NCBI RefSeq assembly: GCF_042427615.1
Contig: NZ_JBHMEZ010000012.1
Location: 1-64,000, forward strand
Direction: 5' to 3'
DNA: 64,000 nt
DNA from: Formosa undariae
GTDB lineage: Bacteria; Bacteroidota; Bacteroidia; Flavobacteriales; Flavobacteriaceae
Position 1 is the first letter of the stretch. Every line of letters starts with the position of its first letter. Below, piece after piece: positions 63,744-64,000 of this stretch. The notes beneath the pieces are model-generated. The model did not search any database. It had not been told where the DNA came from and saw only the letters and a list, made by a program, of their open reading frames with translations. Position numbers and translations under genes: made by a program.

Positions 63744-64000
63744 TTAAGAAAGCATCGTCATTTTATTAACGGTAAACGCATTGAGCTTACCTTCTGTTGC
63801 TTCTGTAAACGCCTTAAAATGAATTGTATTTAAGTGCCCTGTAAGCGCATCTTCATCATCCCAATTTTCATAAACCACAAAGCTATTTAAATCTGTATTA
63901 TCTTGAAGTAAATTGTAATTAATGCACCCTTTATCGTTTAGAGAAGCCTCTACTAGTTTTAGAAGTTCTGCTTTTACAAATTCAGTGTTTTCTGTTTTCG
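63744..64000 (-). CDS. Antibiotic-biosynthesis monooxygenase-like protein, partial
   Basis: Incomplete at the window edge; 85 codons to the stop at 63744. KTENTEFVKAELLKLVEASL, then KGCINYNLLQDNTDLNSFVV and YENWDDEDALTGHLNT match the ABM-type ferredoxin-like dimer (YgiN-like quinol monooxygenase). First visible gene of the run with the SDR and the dehydrogenase, suggesting quinone or aromatic redox chemistry. Confidence 0.85.
   Translation of the reverse strand, partial: KTENTEFVKAELLKLVEASLNDKGCINYNLLQDNTDLNSFVVYENWDDEDALTGHLNTIHFKAFTEATEGKLNAFTVNKMTMLS

Noticed and set aside
1..64000. tRNA, rRNA or tmRNA genes
   Set aside because: No cloverleaf with T-loop GTTCRANNC or rRNA core sequence was recognised; the GTTCGAG in the 20.4-21.8 kb array belongs to the repeat.

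Overview
This is a low-GC window with many short lipoprotein genes (lipobox ending in SC or GC), TAnnTTTG-type promoter boxes, few Shine-Dalgarno sequences, a SusD/TonB-world style plug protein and a LytTR/His_kinase pair. Together these point to Bacteroidota, most likely a marine-type member of the Flavobacteriaceae. I saw no rRNA, tRNA or CRISPR array.

Region 1 (about 1-16,200) is an accessory island. Nearly all genes lie on the minus strand, and each stands alone or in pairs: WG-repeat lipoprotein, two alpha/beta hydrolases, an XRE regulator with a DUF4870-like membrane tail, a HEAT-like repeat lipoprotein, a second methionine aminopeptidase, a CPBP protease, a retropepsin-like protease and several orphan secreted proteins. 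The spaces between them hold dispersed repeats and mobile-element debris: C-terminal scraps of an IS110-type transposase (three coding copies plus a fourth bare end), IS3-type OrfB tails fused to two of them, an IS1182-like N-terminal scrap, and the start of a P-loop ATPase. Four genes are tightly bracketed by their own matched inverted repeats (for example GTTGCCCACA ... TGTGGGCAAC), the geometry of integron gene cassettes. The IS110-type scraps end directly at such boundaries.

Region 2 (16,400-39,800) is mostly housekeeping and accessory metabolism: a tesA/ybbA/ybbP-like divergent module, a five-fold tandem array of ~245-bp repeats (20,431-21,763), fabD, an SLC13 carboxylate transporter, a YqaE stress peptide with an acidic partner, outer-membrane phospholipase A, an M6-type metalloprotease, and a redox operon (Crp-type regulator upstream; old yellow enzyme, OsmC, alcohol dehydrogenase) with a decayed second old-yellow-enzyme copy downstream. 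A small winged-helix regulator sits beside creD, with the same 17-bp operator on both nearby promoters. Then come a DUF2809 protein, guanine deaminase, succinate-semialdehyde dehydrogenase, a peroxiredoxin and an NAD(P)-binding protein.

Region 3 (40,000-51,200) holds a large MG2/TonB-plug protein, an unusual zinc-ribbon SDR, a two-domain FKBP lipoprotein, an EamA transporter, a CotH-type lipoprotein, a YdjM-type membrane protein and a TPR/LuxR regulator with a textbook Bacteroidota promoter.

Region 4 (51,200-61,700) looks like one long minus-strand operon: TolC, MacA, MacB ATPase, MacB permease, a lipoprotein, a PEBP lipoprotein, a YHYH protein, a LytS-type histidine kinase and a LytTR response regulator, possibly followed by an RGG-rich secreted protein. 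An efflux or export pump packaged with its own cell-surface proteins and two-component system is the best candidate here for an undescribed functional system. The window ends (61,800-64,000) in an alcohol dehydrogenase / SDR / ABM-monooxygenase operon that runs off the right edge.
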